NCBI GenBank assembly: GCA_037962975.1
Contig: CM075676.1
Span: 96,914,001-96,978,000, forward strand
Reading direction: 5' to 3'
From: Clitoria ternatea
Taxonomy: Eukaryota; Streptophyta; Magnoliopsida; Fabales; Fabaceae
DNA length: 64,000 nucleotides
This document shows positions 1-11,887 of this stretch, one piece after another. A program made the position numbers and the translations under genes. How positions within the stretch are numbered: the stretch's first letter is position 1; each line of letters starts with the position of its first letter. The notes under the pieces were generated by a model. That model was not told the origin of the DNA. It searched no databases and was given only the letters and a program-made list of their open reading frames with translations.

Positions 1-215
1 GATTGACAATAAAACTTCACTGCTTGTTTCAGTTGTTTGGAAGATTGAAGAAAAATATACTTTGTTGTTCCAAAGAAATTGACATACAAACCTATGATAT
101 GTAGGATATGAGCTCTCACTACAGCAGTAGTGACCCACCATAAGTTCATAATGTAAACTTCAAATAACAACTCAAGTAACAGCAATAGTGACCCATCACA
201 AGTCCATAACAGTAC

Positions 216-2417
216 CTGTGCTTTTCAATGTATGCATGTCCTACAGCATCCAGTTTAACAGGTGATGCTTGATCAGTCTCACCAGGCTCATGTGCTTTGT
301 CTTCGGTACTTGAGGAAGGTCTGTTCAATGAATTGGATGAGAAAGAGGAAAGTAGCCTACAAAATACATGCAGCAGTATGAACAAAGCTTACACAGGCCT
401 CCTTCTCAATCCAGAAGAAAGTGGTATTTTCTCTTTTTCCTCAATTTCAGAAGGATTTTCCTTAACAAAATTCTTTTCAGTGTCCTCCTCAAATACTTGT
501 ATGTCAGGCTGAGTTTCAAAATTAAAATGGTTAAATGGGTGTGCTTGCTTGCTCACTACTAAAATGAAATATATGAAAAGGAAACACCAGAAAGGAGCAA
601 ATTGGACTGCTTCATGATGCAAGTTACAAAAATTCAAGCCATTAAATGTCTAAAATTAAAATTTAATATACACTCCATAGTTTTCACATACTATAGTGAA
701 TGTATTATGATTTTCTCCGTTATGTAGTAAATCCTTAAGGTTGGCTTGTTTAAGTAGGTGGGACAAAGAAGATGGGGTTAAAATGATTTTGAACTAATGG
801 GATCCAAAGTGAAAATTGTTATGAACCTAAAAGCAAGAGAGGTAAGAAAGATAGAAGAAAGAAAACTAATATGCAGAGAGTTATTGAATTTGAATCTCAA
901 CAGAAAAGGGAAAGGCTGAAAGCATGCTTCTTCCAAGACTTTTCCATTTCCCCTTCTACTGCTGAGTTGATGCTCGGTTGTTGAATACTAGCAAGTCAGA
1001 ATTCTCCTCTTCTTCCTTTTCCAAGGTAAGCCCCCTCTACTATCCCTTTTAGCTCTTTAAGCACCTAACAGTTCTACTTCTAACTGTCATACTCCATCTA
1101 ACTAATCTGACTGCCTTGTCTCCCTTTTGTTGGCTTTCTTTTATTCTTTTCACTTGTATTCTATTAAAATGAATATATTTACTTCCATCTTTTGTAATCT
1201 TTTTTTTTAAAACAAGCAACTGTAAGGTGATATCCATCATAGATTTCCACCTGACCAGGCAAGCCCTGAACCCTAACATTGATGTATTTGCTCTATTTGA
1301 AACAGATATAAATGAAATTAAAATATTAGCAATTTCACCAATTCTCATATAAATTCCAAACACGCAAATTTCATACTTTCGGTGATGAAATTGTCCTTTG
1401 TTTTAGGTCGGTGCAAACAAAGGAACCTTAAATGTTTAGTCAGTTGGCCTAAAGATCTGTTTAAGTTTCAATAGCTCTACAAGATATAGTAGTCAACAAG
1501 GACATACCACTTGATTCACCAATTTCGAGGCAATAGCTTCAATCTTCTCCGAATAATCATTCAACATAGCTTTTGAAATCCTGCATAACTAGAGGAGAGC
1601 ATACACACAAATTAATGCATACATAAACATCAGAAAAACACAAAATGTAGCAGAAATATAAGTCCCTGTATTTGCAGGTTAAAAAATGAGAAGATAAGAA
1701 GATAGTAGATTACCAACGTTGAATGGGAGTTAGAAGATGAAATAAACTATTCAGTTTACTTTAAAGAAATATAATCATTTCTATAAATCCTAGATATGAT
1801 AAAAAAGTTACAACTTAAAAGGGGGGAAGGCACAACTTATCTTCAATGTAAGTCATATTTCCAAGAGATTACCCTGCTTAATAGTAGCAGATGGGGGGGG
1901 GGGGGGATGGAATTGGGGTGTAAAAAAAAACCCTATGAAGACCTGCTGCTACATAGGGTATACTATATTCAAAATAAGGGTAAGATGGGGAAGCATCACT
2001 GTGTTGCAATTTGTAAACAAAAATGAAATGACTTAATTTAACAGAATATGCCATGATGCGCGCGCACGCACACAAAATTGTAGATTACGAGAGCCATAGT
2101 ACCTTGGTAAGCCTTCTGGTGTCCTTTCTTCAGCCAATTGTTCCAACTGTTCTCGCAAAGTAGCAACATACTGTAGAATGCCATAATAAACAAATGATTC
2201 TGTGTTTCCCAGAGTCAACAAGTAACTAAATTGATTAAATGTGTGTGTGTGTGTGAAGGATTATAATCCTACCAAGATTAACAAAACCCTGATAACTCTA
2301 AAATAACATGTCCAGACTTATCTTCAGACTTACATGTACAAGTTTTGCCTGGTTTTGCTGCTGAGGAGCAGCTGCAAGCAGCCTTCTTAAGTTTACTTCT
2401 GTTTTACTGATTCCCAT
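216..2417 (-). CDS. USE1: USE1-type ER SNARE protein, 5' part (3' end beyond window)
   Basis: Membrane fusion protein Use1 family, the SNARE used for Golgi-to-ER retrograde vesicle fusion; this is family knowledge. Coding exons read on the minus strand are 2417-2334 (28 codons, starts MGISKTEVNLRRLL), 2170-2103 (YVATLREQLEQLAEERTPEG), 1580-1508 (ISKAMLNDYSEKIEAIASK), about 547-393 (acidic linker ending GLRRRPV) and 356-216 (linker ending HAYIEKHR). All have GT-AG borders and compatible phases; only the acceptor near 547 is uncertain, because a nearer acceptor would place a stop in frame. The N-terminal helices and the HIEKHR-type entry to the SNARE helix match plant Use1. The SNARE motif and C-terminal membrane anchor must lie in exons left of position 1. 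Confidence is high for the family, moderate for the fourth exon border. Confidence 0.8.
1893..1906. repeat. Poly-G tract in a USE1 intron
   Basis: An uninterrupted run of 14 G on the plus strand (C on the transcribed sense), inside the intron between 1581 and 2102. Simple repeat, likely length-variable. Confidence 0.9.
2238..2256. repeat. (GT)n microsatellite in a USE1 intron
   Basis: Alternating GT/TG run in the intron between 2171 and 2333. A short GC/AC-alternating stretch also occurs near 2057-2074. Confidence 0.85.
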
Positions 2418-2421
2418 TCAT
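2404..2421 (-). promoter_or_regulatory. Five-codon upstream ORF overlapping the USE1 start codon
   Basis: On the minus strand an ATG at 2421-2419 lies four bases before the main ATG at 2417-2415. It is in a different frame and reads five codons (MNGNQ) to a TAA at 2406-2404. It lies in the 25-nt leader between the acceptor at 2443 and the main ATG, so any spliced transcript carries both ATGs. Such overlapping short ORFs can lower initiation at the main start. This effect is inferred. Confidence 0.55.
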
Positions 2422-3257
2422 GCAGGGTTCAGTAACAAATCACTGTAAATCAAACATCATCAATCAAAGAACAGAGGTTATCAAGTATTAACCTGAAAAA
2501 TAACAATCTTATATATTATCAATTATCAATAAGGATTTAAGATTATAATTAAAAGTTTTATTTGAAAACATAAATGACATATCTGACCAGTTCACCATTA
2601 CAAAAAAAAAGTCAACCTTACTATGTTCTTAAAACAAAATAAACGTATTATTGTACAATAAAGTTGCTTACCTAGCTAAAATTAGAGATGGCAATATTCT
2701 AGTTTGAATTGAAATAGGCAAAGGTTCGTAGACATATAAAACTAGAACGTTCAGCGTATAACCAAGGAAAAGATCAAAGTTTTTAATAAATTAGGGCAAA
2801 ATTAAAAAGGAAAAGTGTAAAGAAAGATGAAAGTTAATTGTCCTTTGCAATCCCTAAAATCAGAGAGGCATGTAAGAAGTTCATTAGCATAAGTTCATAA
2901 CACCTACGAGGAAGAGGGGGTGATCTGATAATAACAATTTGATTTCATAATTAAAGTGAGGTGAGTTGCGAATTGCCATCCATAACGAATTCACTGTGCG
3001 GTTCTCAGATGAAGTGACAAATACAAGTGAATAGTGAGAGGTACTTGTTCACTGGTTCGGAATGCATAAAGAATTTTGTGAAGCTAACTTATATACAAAC
3101 AGGGCAAGAAGATCCATATCATACAATGTGACAATAGTACTCTCAAATGCATTATTCACCTAACCATGGAATTGAAAACGTGAGTTTCTTTGAAAGGGGC
3201 AATGTGATCGAAATCAAATGAAATATAGAAAGCGTTGAACGAAGGAAGATTTAGTAC

Positions 3258-3360
3258 CTGAAATATTCACAGCTCACGATTCGATTCGATTTGATGTCGA
3301 ATCGAAAACAGCAACACTGGAGAAAGGAGGACGCTGGCTGTTAGAGTTTGATCAGGGAGT
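3258..3360 (-). promoter_or_regulatory. Probable non-coding leader exon and promoter side of USE1
   Basis: On the minus strand a good donor (CAG|GTACTAA) sits at 3258/3257. The next plausible acceptor (TTACAG) is at 2443, just before the start codon, so the 5' UTR is probably split by an intron of about 0.8 kb. The transcription start is not visible; the 3360 edge is approximate. Confidence 0.45.
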
Positions 3361-4728
3361 TTCTGAAAAGTGAAAACCCAAATACGAAAGTGAAAAGAAT
3401 GAAATCCCAAACGGTAAGGCGTCTTTGATTATGCGAGTACAAATTATCTTAAATTTATTAAAATTATCACACAGCCCATTCGTCCCCATCAAGATTTGAA
3501 TAAGGCTTTAAAATCGGGTGAAGGTTATTTTTAAAATAACATAATATAAGTTAGCCAAGAATTATATTATATGTTTTATAGAAATAAAAAATTTTAATAA
3601 AAAATAATATGTAAATATTATATATAATTTTATTTATTTATTTAAAAATGTTTTTAATAGAATTTTTTTAAAATTAGTAAAAAAATAAAATATAATTTAA
3701 AAACTCTGATTAATTATAAGATGTTCAGTTTTTTCTCTTGTTTGAACGGGTACTTTGACTGGTTCCCAGTCGAATCGGCCGATTTGGTCCAGTTTTAAAG
3801 ACTATGATCTCCATTAATATTAATTAATACGTTCAATTATAATTTTATTCAACTAATTTTTAAGTAGCTTTCAGTTTAAAAATTATCAATTTAAACTAAG
3901 ATTTATTATTGAGGTTGTTCATATCCGTCATATGATATATATTATACTCAAATATTTAGATACTTAACACATAACACTTTTTTTCATTTTTAATTAAAAC
4001 TCAACAGACACAACCACTGAATTAAAAAAATTCTTTACAAGATGGGGACATTGTTTATTACATATACAAAAACTTTGTATATATTTTTTTGTAAGGATGC
4101 TTTTCGATGTAATTATCTTTCCATTTTAAATTAAGACTAATTTTAATTACAAAATGTAAAATATAGTTAATTAAAAATATTTTCAAGGGTAAGATAAGTC
4201 ATAAGTGTATAAATATCACCAAAATTTAAAAATTTTGAAGTTATATTCATCACAAGGTTATATATATATATATATAATATTATATAAACATAACTTTACT
4301 AATTCATGTTATTTTATTAAAAAAATTAAATTTTCAGTGTTAAATCATTTTTTAGATTGAAGTCCTATATATTTATCGAAAATTCAAAATTCATTATGCT
4401 TTGTTAATTGTTTCATTATTTTACATAAACTCAATACATTTTTTAGAATAATTTACATAAAATAACCAATACACTATGATTACCTATAACCGTATTGTAA
4501 TCTATTAATTATGTAGTATTTTTAAGTTACTGTGATACAAACCTTTATATGATTATTCCTCAATGAGAATTTTTAGTTACTGTAATTGCAATCTATTAAT
4601 TATTACACGAAATTTAGTTATGTAATATGGCATATCAAATTGTTTAAAGTTTATTTACAATAGTGATAATTATTAAATATGTTAATGGTATATGATAATT
4701 AAAAATATTTATATTAAAAAGTTGATGA

Positions 4729-4729
<1 letters not shown>
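3361..4729. other. AT-rich intergenic DNA, no gene seen
   Basis: About 1.4 kb of AT-rich sequence with short homopolymers and a short TA run (4259-4277). Around 3735-3790 a GC-richer patch resembles degenerate transposon-end sequence, but no paired end was found. No coding region is supported. Confidence 0.6.

Positions 4730-4784
<55 letters not shown>
4729..4784. repeat. (TA)n microsatellite
   Basis: Perfect TA dinucleotide run of about 27 units immediately left of the first Transposase_28-type gene. Simple sequence repeat. Confidence 0.95.
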
Positions 4785-4786
<2 letters not shown>

Positions 4787-4809
4787 AGTAAATAAATATT
4801 TAAACATTA

Positions 4810-7440
4810 CTATCTCTGTTGGCTTGTCTCTCCGCCCTTTCTTTTGCTTTCACCTCTGGCCTCGCTCCCCCCATCACCAGGAGTAGTTCCTTCTTTGTTG
4901 GATCGCTTGGGAATAGGAGCCAGGAGAGACGGCCCCATTGACTGGCCTTCGGGAAGAGGAGCCAGCTGGTACTTAGTATTTGGCGGTTCCTCCTGACGGT
5001 CGTCAACAACAGCTACGAGTTTCCCTCCATGAAACTCATAGAACGGATCAATACCGTTCAGATTAAGTTCTACTTTGGGATTCCGGTATTGAATCTGACG
5101 TACAGCCAACCTGAAAGATTCCTCGACCGCTTGGACACAAATATCCACAGCCTCTTTCGCTCGGGCGTTGGCAGCAGTCAAATCCATTTTCAGAGCGGTA
5201 ACGACGTCATTCGAACTTGCCAGCTTTAAGTTCTCAATTTCCAAAGCAGCTCCTTTTCCCTACGAGCCCAGTCTTCAGCTCCTTGGGAGTAAACAACCTT
5301 GTTTGTCTTTAATTCCTCTCCCAACTTGGTAGAATGCTCCTTCTCCGTACAGAGGTTGGCATGGAGGTCGGAATTAATTTTCTTCTGATCAAGTACTTGG
5401 CCCTCCAGCTCGTTGACAAGGTATTTTAGCCTGGCGATTTCTTCGTCTTTCTGGTACCCTTCTTCCTTGGAAGCCTTCAACCGATTTTCCAAGCGAAGAA
5501 TGTTCGCTCTGTCCTTTGCCGAGGCAACGGTAAGGTCGTTAACCTTGCCCGACAACTTGCCAAGTCTTTCGTTATCTTCTGACAGCCTACGAACCGACCT
5601 CAAAAGACCGGACAGTTCAGCCAGTTGCCATTGTCCGGCGTCACAAGCTCGAGTTACTTCTCCAGACTCTAAAGTCTTCAGCTTATATGGAGAATCGGGG
5701 ATACATTCAGGAACTGGACCCTCATACACTAAGTATGGGGCAAGATTGGAGTTGGTTGGAGGTGGGCAGGAGACCTTGGGCGCATAATAGTTAGTTATTT
5801 GATTGGCGCCAGAGGCAGTGGCTGTACTTGGGACATCCGATTTGGTCCCTTCTGCCTTCTTTCCTTTAGAAGCCTCCAAATCAGCTGCTCCTTTAGAAGT
5901 TTTTGGTTTTTTAGGGGAAGGCTGAGACTCCGTTTGCTCGGCGGAGTTATTTTTTGCTTTCTTCCTCTTCTCTCTGGCCTTTTTACCCTCAACACTAGAG
6001 GTCGGCTTCTCAGATCCACCCTCCAATAGGGGAATATCGACACCAGCAGACGAATTAAGTATTATGGTCTCAACAGTAGCCTTCTTGGAATTCCGTTTTG
6101 CCTGAATATCGTTCTCAGCCGCAACGGATTTCCCTCCAGCTTTGAGCCCCTTTAACTTCTCCATCTCTGACGACTCAGCCTCGATTTCAACTGCATAATC
6201 AGATAAGAAGACCATCAGTAATAGAAGATTTCAAGACATAAAAAGAAAAGAACACGAAAAATGACAAAAAATTACGTAAATATTCCTCGCGTGTAGTTTT
6301 TGACCCTAGCAAACGCCTGCAGGAGAAAAATTTGTGTGAGGCAGTGTATGATTGAAGAGCAGAAAGAACGGAGACCAAAGTTGGGGTTAATTCATCTTCA
6401 TCGGTATAATAGGCCTGGGAGGTTAACAAAAAGTGCTCATGTGTCCAGGCCACGGGAAATTCTTGAATCCCATCTTTATTCAGCCAAAAAATTGGATCGT
6501 CGGGCTTCACACGAATCCTGGTGAAATAAGATTTGAAGGAACGCCCATCAACTGTAGCAGAGTCGGTGTAGGACTCGAAGTTGACGATCTTGGAGTGAGT
6601 CCGGAGGGTTATCAAGCTTACTCCTCCCTTCTCCCTATTTGCTCGACGGACCACCTGTGTGAAATAAAATAGCATGGCGACCGTTGGCGTAAAGTTAAAG
6701 TGCTCCCCAAGCACTTCTAAAGAACGGATCAACCCCCATCCGTTGGGGTGAAGCTGAGAGGGGGCGCAGTCCAAAAACCTCAAGACCCCCATCTGAAACT
6801 TTGTTAGAGGAAGGCGCACACCTAAATTCAGAAAGAGGAAGTCATACATGTATATTGACCTTTCATCCGGTGTATGACATATCCGTTCTGAGGGAAGTGG
6901 AGCCAACACCATAAAACGCTCCTTATATTTTTCCTTTTTAAAGACGATGAAGCAAGGCTCCAACCTTGCTCCGTCCTCCCTAGCATGGATGGACGGTGTG
7001 TTGCGAAATTCGTCAGCCACCCAGCTATATGGACGTTTCTGTTGGAACTTCACCCAGTCAATCCGGTGTGCAACTACATTACACAGTCCGGAAGCTGTCT
7101 TCAAGATATACTGTTGAGAAGGTGCTCCACCACTAGAGGTGCTTTCTCCGGTCATCTTCTTTACAGCTAATTTAAAAGCCTTCACGCTGCGGTAAAAACT
7201 CACATCATCAGAGAGGTATAAATTAGCGCTCTCCTCACTCTCACTAGAAGAGGATTCTGAAGAGGGTATTATCACCCTTCGCCGTGAGTAGGGTGACACC
7301 TCCCTCTCTGAGTGAAGTGGCTTTGAGTGGAAGATCACAGGGATCCTCCCACCACGACTTGAGGAAGTTCGAGACAAGGCTCTTCTTCCTCTTCCCCTGG
7401 GGCCAACGTGGCTCGAACCAGCAAAACCTCTCCTAGACAT
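4810..7440 (-). pseudogene. Transposase_28-family (gypsy accessory ORF) gene, copy A, frameshifted
   Basis: Two-exon minus-strand gene. Exon 1 (7440-6276, 388 codons plus one base) has a Ser/Arg-rich start, an acidic Ser/Glu stretch, then the conserved core LPLTKFQMGVLRFLDCAPSQ followed by LHPNGWGLIRSLEVLG. This is recognised as the 'putative gypsy type transposon' domain found in plant LTR-element accessory ORFs. An 85-bp GT-AG intron (6275-6191) leads to exon 2 (6190-4810), with Lys-rich basic patches, a long coiled coil, and a conserved tail (DICVQAVEESFRLAVRQ, then DPFYEFHGGKLV). Near 5240 the frame shifts by one base, splitting exon 2 into a 5' part ending at 5226 and a 3' part starting within 5244; copy B is continuous here. 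Role unknown. It has its own promoter and no adjacent gag-pol. Best read as a relic of an antisense accessory gene of a Tat/Ogre-type element. Confidence 0.75.
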
Positions 7441-7607
7441 TTAGAAAAACTAGATGAAAATACGAGAAGACGAAGGAAAGGTTACCTAAGAACGAAGAAA
7501 GATGGTGAATTAAATTTCACACAAGCAAACAAGAATGTCTTCTCGAAATTTTTGCAGAGTTTCGTCAGGGAAGCAAGACTAAGTGATTTCTGAATTCACT
7601 AAGTTTT

Positions 7608-7618
7608 CCTTTTATAAG
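7608..7618 (-). promoter_or_regulatory. TATA box of copy A
   Basis: Minus-strand CTTATAAAAGG about 170 bp before the ATG at 7440. The surrounding sequence aligns with the TATA region of copy B at 11878-11887. It suggests the gene was transcribed from its own promoter. Confidence 0.6.
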
Positions 7619-7839
7619 AGGTCAACAGACTCAATTACAGGTCGAAGGTTATGTCGTTTACCACCAAAGGACACCTCTTTGGTAAATACAACATTGTCGT
7701 TTCAAACCCTGAGGCGCGAAATCAACGTCGATTCGTCAAAAGGCCTCTCAAATGGGCCTCAGAATTTAAATTTCAGGCCCATAAAGCTCCTGAGTGACGG
7801 TTATAAAGACATGCGCATTTAAAGCAATAATGGCTCACC

Positions 7840-7857
7840 CACGTGATTAAAGGCATT
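7840..7857. promoter_or_regulatory. Conserved ACGTG-containing 18-mer upstream of copy A
   Basis: CACGTGATTAAAGGCATT is identical to 12114-12131 upstream of copy B and lies 222 bp beyond the TATA box (227 bp in copy B). CACGTG is the plant G-box core bound by bZIP/bHLH factors; regulation is inferred. Confidence 0.5.
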
Positions 7858-8179
7858 AAATGTCCAATCATGAGAAACGTTGCAACTGTTACTCGAATAC
7901 CAAGGGTTGCAAGTTTCAATAACTTCTGGGTTTCCCACATAAAAAACTTTTTGTACGAATCCGTCCTAAGGAGCGATACGACAACGGAACCCTCGTTCCA
8001 AGAATGGATCTTTACGTGACAACGTAATGTCTTTTATAAACGACGTATATCATCCGGCATCCAGACTTATTACAGACGATGTATCTTATATGAGCCACTT
8101 TACTAGTCCCTCACACAAGCTAGGGGACAAATAGAGTGATGACCCTGTCTCGATACCGGATTTGATAACGAAATTAAAA

Positions 8180-8570
8180 ACTCAATCCGTACTCTTAGAT
8201 TGAGATGTACTTCCCCAGGATAATCTCAATCACCTATTCTGTGATTTGACGATGTAACTCCTGGCATGGTGTACTTGCCCAGGACGGATGATCTCAATCA
8301 CCTATTCTGTGATTTGACGATGTAACTCCTGGTGTGGTGTACTTCCCCAGGACGGATGATCTCAATCACCTAGTTTGTGATTTGATGGTGTAACTCCCGG
8401 CATGGACAATTCCCATCATCATCCTTATGATGGTAGATTTTGAAGCCTCAATCCGTACTCTTACGATTGAGATCTATTTCCCCAGGACATATATTCTCTA
8501 TCACTTATTCTGTGATGTGATGATGTGACTCCTGGCATAGACAAATTCCCATCATCATCCTTATGGTGGA
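8180..8570. repeat. Tandem repeats, about 65-bp unit
   Basis: Imperfect direct repeats with the recurring phrases ATCTCAATCACCTATTCTG, TGATTTGACGATGTAACTCC and TTCCCCAGGACGGATGAT, about four to five units of roughly 65 bp, decaying toward the right. They occur only in the copy A module. Confidence 0.8.
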
Positions 8571-9070
8571 ATACCCAATCATCACCTTTATGTATCTTTG
8601 CAGTTCCACAAGCCCGGAACAATACTCTCACATTGGACGACGTTTTTATCTCCAGAGAGAATAATACGAATTAATACTAGTCATCCGTCCTGTGACACCG
8701 CTAATGTGAACAACGGATCAACTCCTTTTCTCCCCAAAAGTATTAAAGTTAATGCCCTATGACAAATACCTATTCCTTAACATACTTGTACTTGGGGACA
8801 GTATTCATGTATATATTTCTCCGTTCCAAATCTATCTACCTTAAATGATCTAACTTTCCGAGGCGATTATTTCAATCCGACCTCAATGTTAGTCATACAG
8901 AACGGATTATCAATGACTGAAACGATATATACATCTAAGTTATATTATTCTTCATGAAGTATTGAAGACAAATTTCTGAAGGGAATTTTATTCATTCATG
9001 AAAAGCAAGATTACATGTAATACCGGAGTTGATCCCGGAACACAACTTTACATATAAAAAAATAACAGGA

Positions 9071-11692
9071 CTACGGAGGGGGAACTTGCTCTTCAGTCTC
9101 TTTCTGTCCTTCCCCTTCTCCAAGTTCTTGTTTCCCTTCCTTTGGGATTTCCTCTGGAGTCTTCTCTTCTGGAGCCTTCGCACCTCCTGTAGATAAGGCG
9201 ACCTCAGGCATAGGAATAACGAAATCTGGGCCCATACTTTGACCCTCATGAAGAGGGGGCAAACCGTACAAGGACTCCGGAGGATCTTCATGTCGACCAT
9301 CAACCACTGTGACTAACCTCCCTCCATGGAATTCATAGAACGGATCCATACCATAGAGGTTAAGCGACACAGTGGGGTTACGGTAGAAAACTTGGCGTAT
9401 AGCTAGGCCGAAGGATTCTTCAACTGCTTGGGTGCATATATCAATAGCTTCCTGCGCCTCAGCTTTAGCCACAGCCAATTCTTCCCGCAACCTCAGAAGT
9501 TTTCCACCCGATCCCTGAGATTCCGTACTCCCAGCCTTTAGTCCCTCAATCTCAAGGAGGAACTTCTTCTCCTTTTGGGGCCATTCCTCTGCTTGTTTAA
9601 AATAATCCTCCGCAACAGCTTTGCTTTTATCTTCAAGATCAGCTTGTTTAGCTTGACTGCTACGGAGTTCTTCTTGTGATTTACCAAGCATCTCCTCCTT
9701 CTCTGCCAGTTTACCCTCCAAGTCTTTAAGCATGGTTTTGAGCTTGAGATTTTCCTTGCTCATAAGATCTCTGAACTCTTTAGACTTGGTGAGGCGATCT
9801 TCAGCTAGTTTTAGGGCAGCTTTATCCTTCTCCGCCGAGAGGTTGAGCTGTTCTACTTTATCACTCAGCTTATCAACCTCAATGGCATTATCAGCTAACA
9901 AGCTTAGCAAATTAAGCATCCCCGTAAGTTCTGCTAGCTGCCACTTCCCGGCCTCACACGCCTCTTTAATTTCTTTAGGTTCAAGTATGGGTCGGAGTTC
10001 ATATAGAGGCGGAGGGAGGATCGCTGGAGTTGGCCCCCGGTATGAGAGGAAAGGAGTGAGGAACGAAGAAGTTGGATAGGAGATCGGACTTGATCCAAAG
10101 ACCCCAGAAAGAATATCCTTATGGAGTCCAGATATAACTCTAGCTGTATCCGAGGTCTCTACAGCTTTGCCTTTGGAGGTCCTTGCTCTTTCCGGACTCG
10201 TGGAAGGTTTATGCTTTTTCACCTTTGAGGGGTCATTCTTAATCTTCTTCCTCTTCTCTGTTATTCTAGGATGATCCACATTGGCACCAACTGCACTTCC
10301 TTCCACCAGTAGGATCTCTCCTTCTACATCCGAGGTCAAAATAATCAATTCAGGCCGATCTTTCTTAGAATTCTCCTTTGGCAGGATTTTATTCTCACCA
10401 GCTACTAATTTCTCTCCTGCCTTCAAGATTTTCAACTTTTTCATCTCTGAAGATTTTTGTTCTATTTCACCTGCATACATAAATAAAACGTATTAGCAAC
10501 AAGGAAATGCTCAATACAATCAACAAAGGAGGAAAAGAGAAATAAGACGAGAATTACGTAGATATTCATCTCGGACATCACTCAAACTACTTAAAAGACG
10601 TCTACACAAAAATGCTTTAAAGCGTGTAGAATATGCTTCAAGGGCGAATAACACCGTCGCCGTTTTAGTAGACAGCTCGGACTGATGAGTGTAATATGCT
10701 GAAGAGTTCAGAAGAAAGTGCTCATGGGTCCAGCTCAGTGGAAATTTGTTAAGACCCTCTTCATTCTTCCAGAAGACGGGCTTGTTCTTTTTAATTGAAA
10801 TTCGGGTAAAGAAAGACTTGAAAGACTTCCCGTCAACCTTAGCCGAATCAGTATAAGATTCGAAGTTCACAAAGGAACATAGAGTCCGGAGTGTGACTAG
10901 ACCTACACCGCCTTGCTTGTTAGCCCTCCGGACTACCTGAGTGTAGTAGAATAGCATCGCCACGGTGGGTGTGAAATTGAAGTAGTCACCCAATACTTCC
11001 AGAGAACGGATTAATCCCCATCCATTGGGATGAAGTTGAGAAGGTGCGCAACTTAAGAACCTTAATACACTCATCTGAAACTCGGATAGGGGAAAACGAA
11101 CTCCGAGATAATGGAATACAAAATCATGCATGTATACCGAACGCTCATCTGGGACAACGTGGCATATCCGTTCTATAGGGAGCGGTGCAAATACCCTGAA
11201 CCATTTTTTTATTTTCTCCTCTGCGTGAACTGTAAACCTTGGCTAGATCTGAGATCCATCCTCATTCGAGTGATGAGAAGCTAAGTTTTTAAACTCATCA
11301 GCTACCCAGCAGAAGGGCCACTTGGCCTGAAGCTCTTCCCAATTTAGCCGAGAGGCAACAACGCTGTATAAGCCTTCTGCTATTTTCGAAACAGTTTGAT
11401 CTCCAGAGCTCCCTTCTCCAGTCATCGTTCGAGTCGTGTGGACAAAAATCTTTGCTCTACGATAAAAAGTCACATCGTCAGAAGGGTAACAATCATTACT
11501 CGTCTCACTTTTCGAAGAGCGACTACAATCAGAGGACGACTCTGAGAAGGGAAAGGTCACTCTCCGCCATGAGTAAGATCCCCTTTCTAAGCGATATGAC
11601 TCAGCCCTCGGAAGAATCACAGAGATTCTTCCCCCATGATAGTTAGGGTTGTGAGAAGCTAATCTCCCCCTCTTAACGTACATTCTTTTCAA
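9071..11692 (-). pseudogene. Transposase_28-family (gypsy accessory ORF) gene, copy B, amber-interrupted
   Basis: Same two-exon layout as copy A. Exon 1 is 11692-10558, an 87-bp intron spans 10557-10471, and exon 2 is 10470-9071; the spliced length is 844 codons. The core is conserved (FQMSVLRFLSCAPSQLHPNG then GLIRSLEVLGDYF). Exon 2 is uninterrupted: Lys-rich segments, a long Glu/Lys/Leu coiled coil, the tail DICTQAVEESFGLAIRQ, DPFYEFHGGRLV, and an acidic Pro/Glu end (EEQVPPP). A single TAG at 11245-11243 (codon 150) interrupts exon 1; the frame continues unchanged on both sides, and copy A has Glu there. The protein differs widely from copy A, so the copies are old relative to each other. 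Function unknown; probably a retroelement accessory protein. Confidence 0.75.
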
Positions 11693-11877
11693 GCAAAAAG
11701 AAAACGGAAAAAGGAAGACGAAAATAGCAGAGGGAAGGAAGTGGTTACCTCAGATGATAAGGAAAGTGAAGGCAGAAAAGAGCTTCGCAAAACGAGCAGC
11801 AAACGATCGTCTGAAATTTTTGCAGAGTTTGGCTAAGGAATCAGAAGCAAGTGGTTCCCAAAATTCACTAAGTGTTT

Positions 11878-11887
11878 CTTTTATAAG
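11878..11887 (-). promoter_or_regulatory. TATA box of copy B
   Basis: Minus-strand CTTATAAAAG about 185 bp before the ATG at 11692, flanked by sequence alignable to the copy A promoter (AACACTTAGTGAATT versus AACTTAGTGAATT). Confidence 0.6.

Larger units (their letters stand above)
7619..8984. other. Non-coding upstream half of the copy A module
   Basis: No gene. It aligns in patches with 11888-13157 upstream of copy B: the ACGTG 18-mer, a GGGCC-containing stretch, and a 25-bp identical block at 8105-8129 (matching 12393-12417). It is probably LTR or internal non-coding DNA of the source retroelement. A tandem-repeat cluster sits inside. Confidence 0.5.

Noticed and set aside
1049..1363. Minus-strand open frame of 104 codons in a USE1 intron
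   Set aside because: It does not match any part of Use1 and lacks usable splice sites in phase with the neighbouring exons.
5029..6524. Several plus-strand open frames in copy A and likewise 9732-10496 in copy B
   Set aside because: They are antisense to conserved exons and are not conserved between the two copies as proteins.
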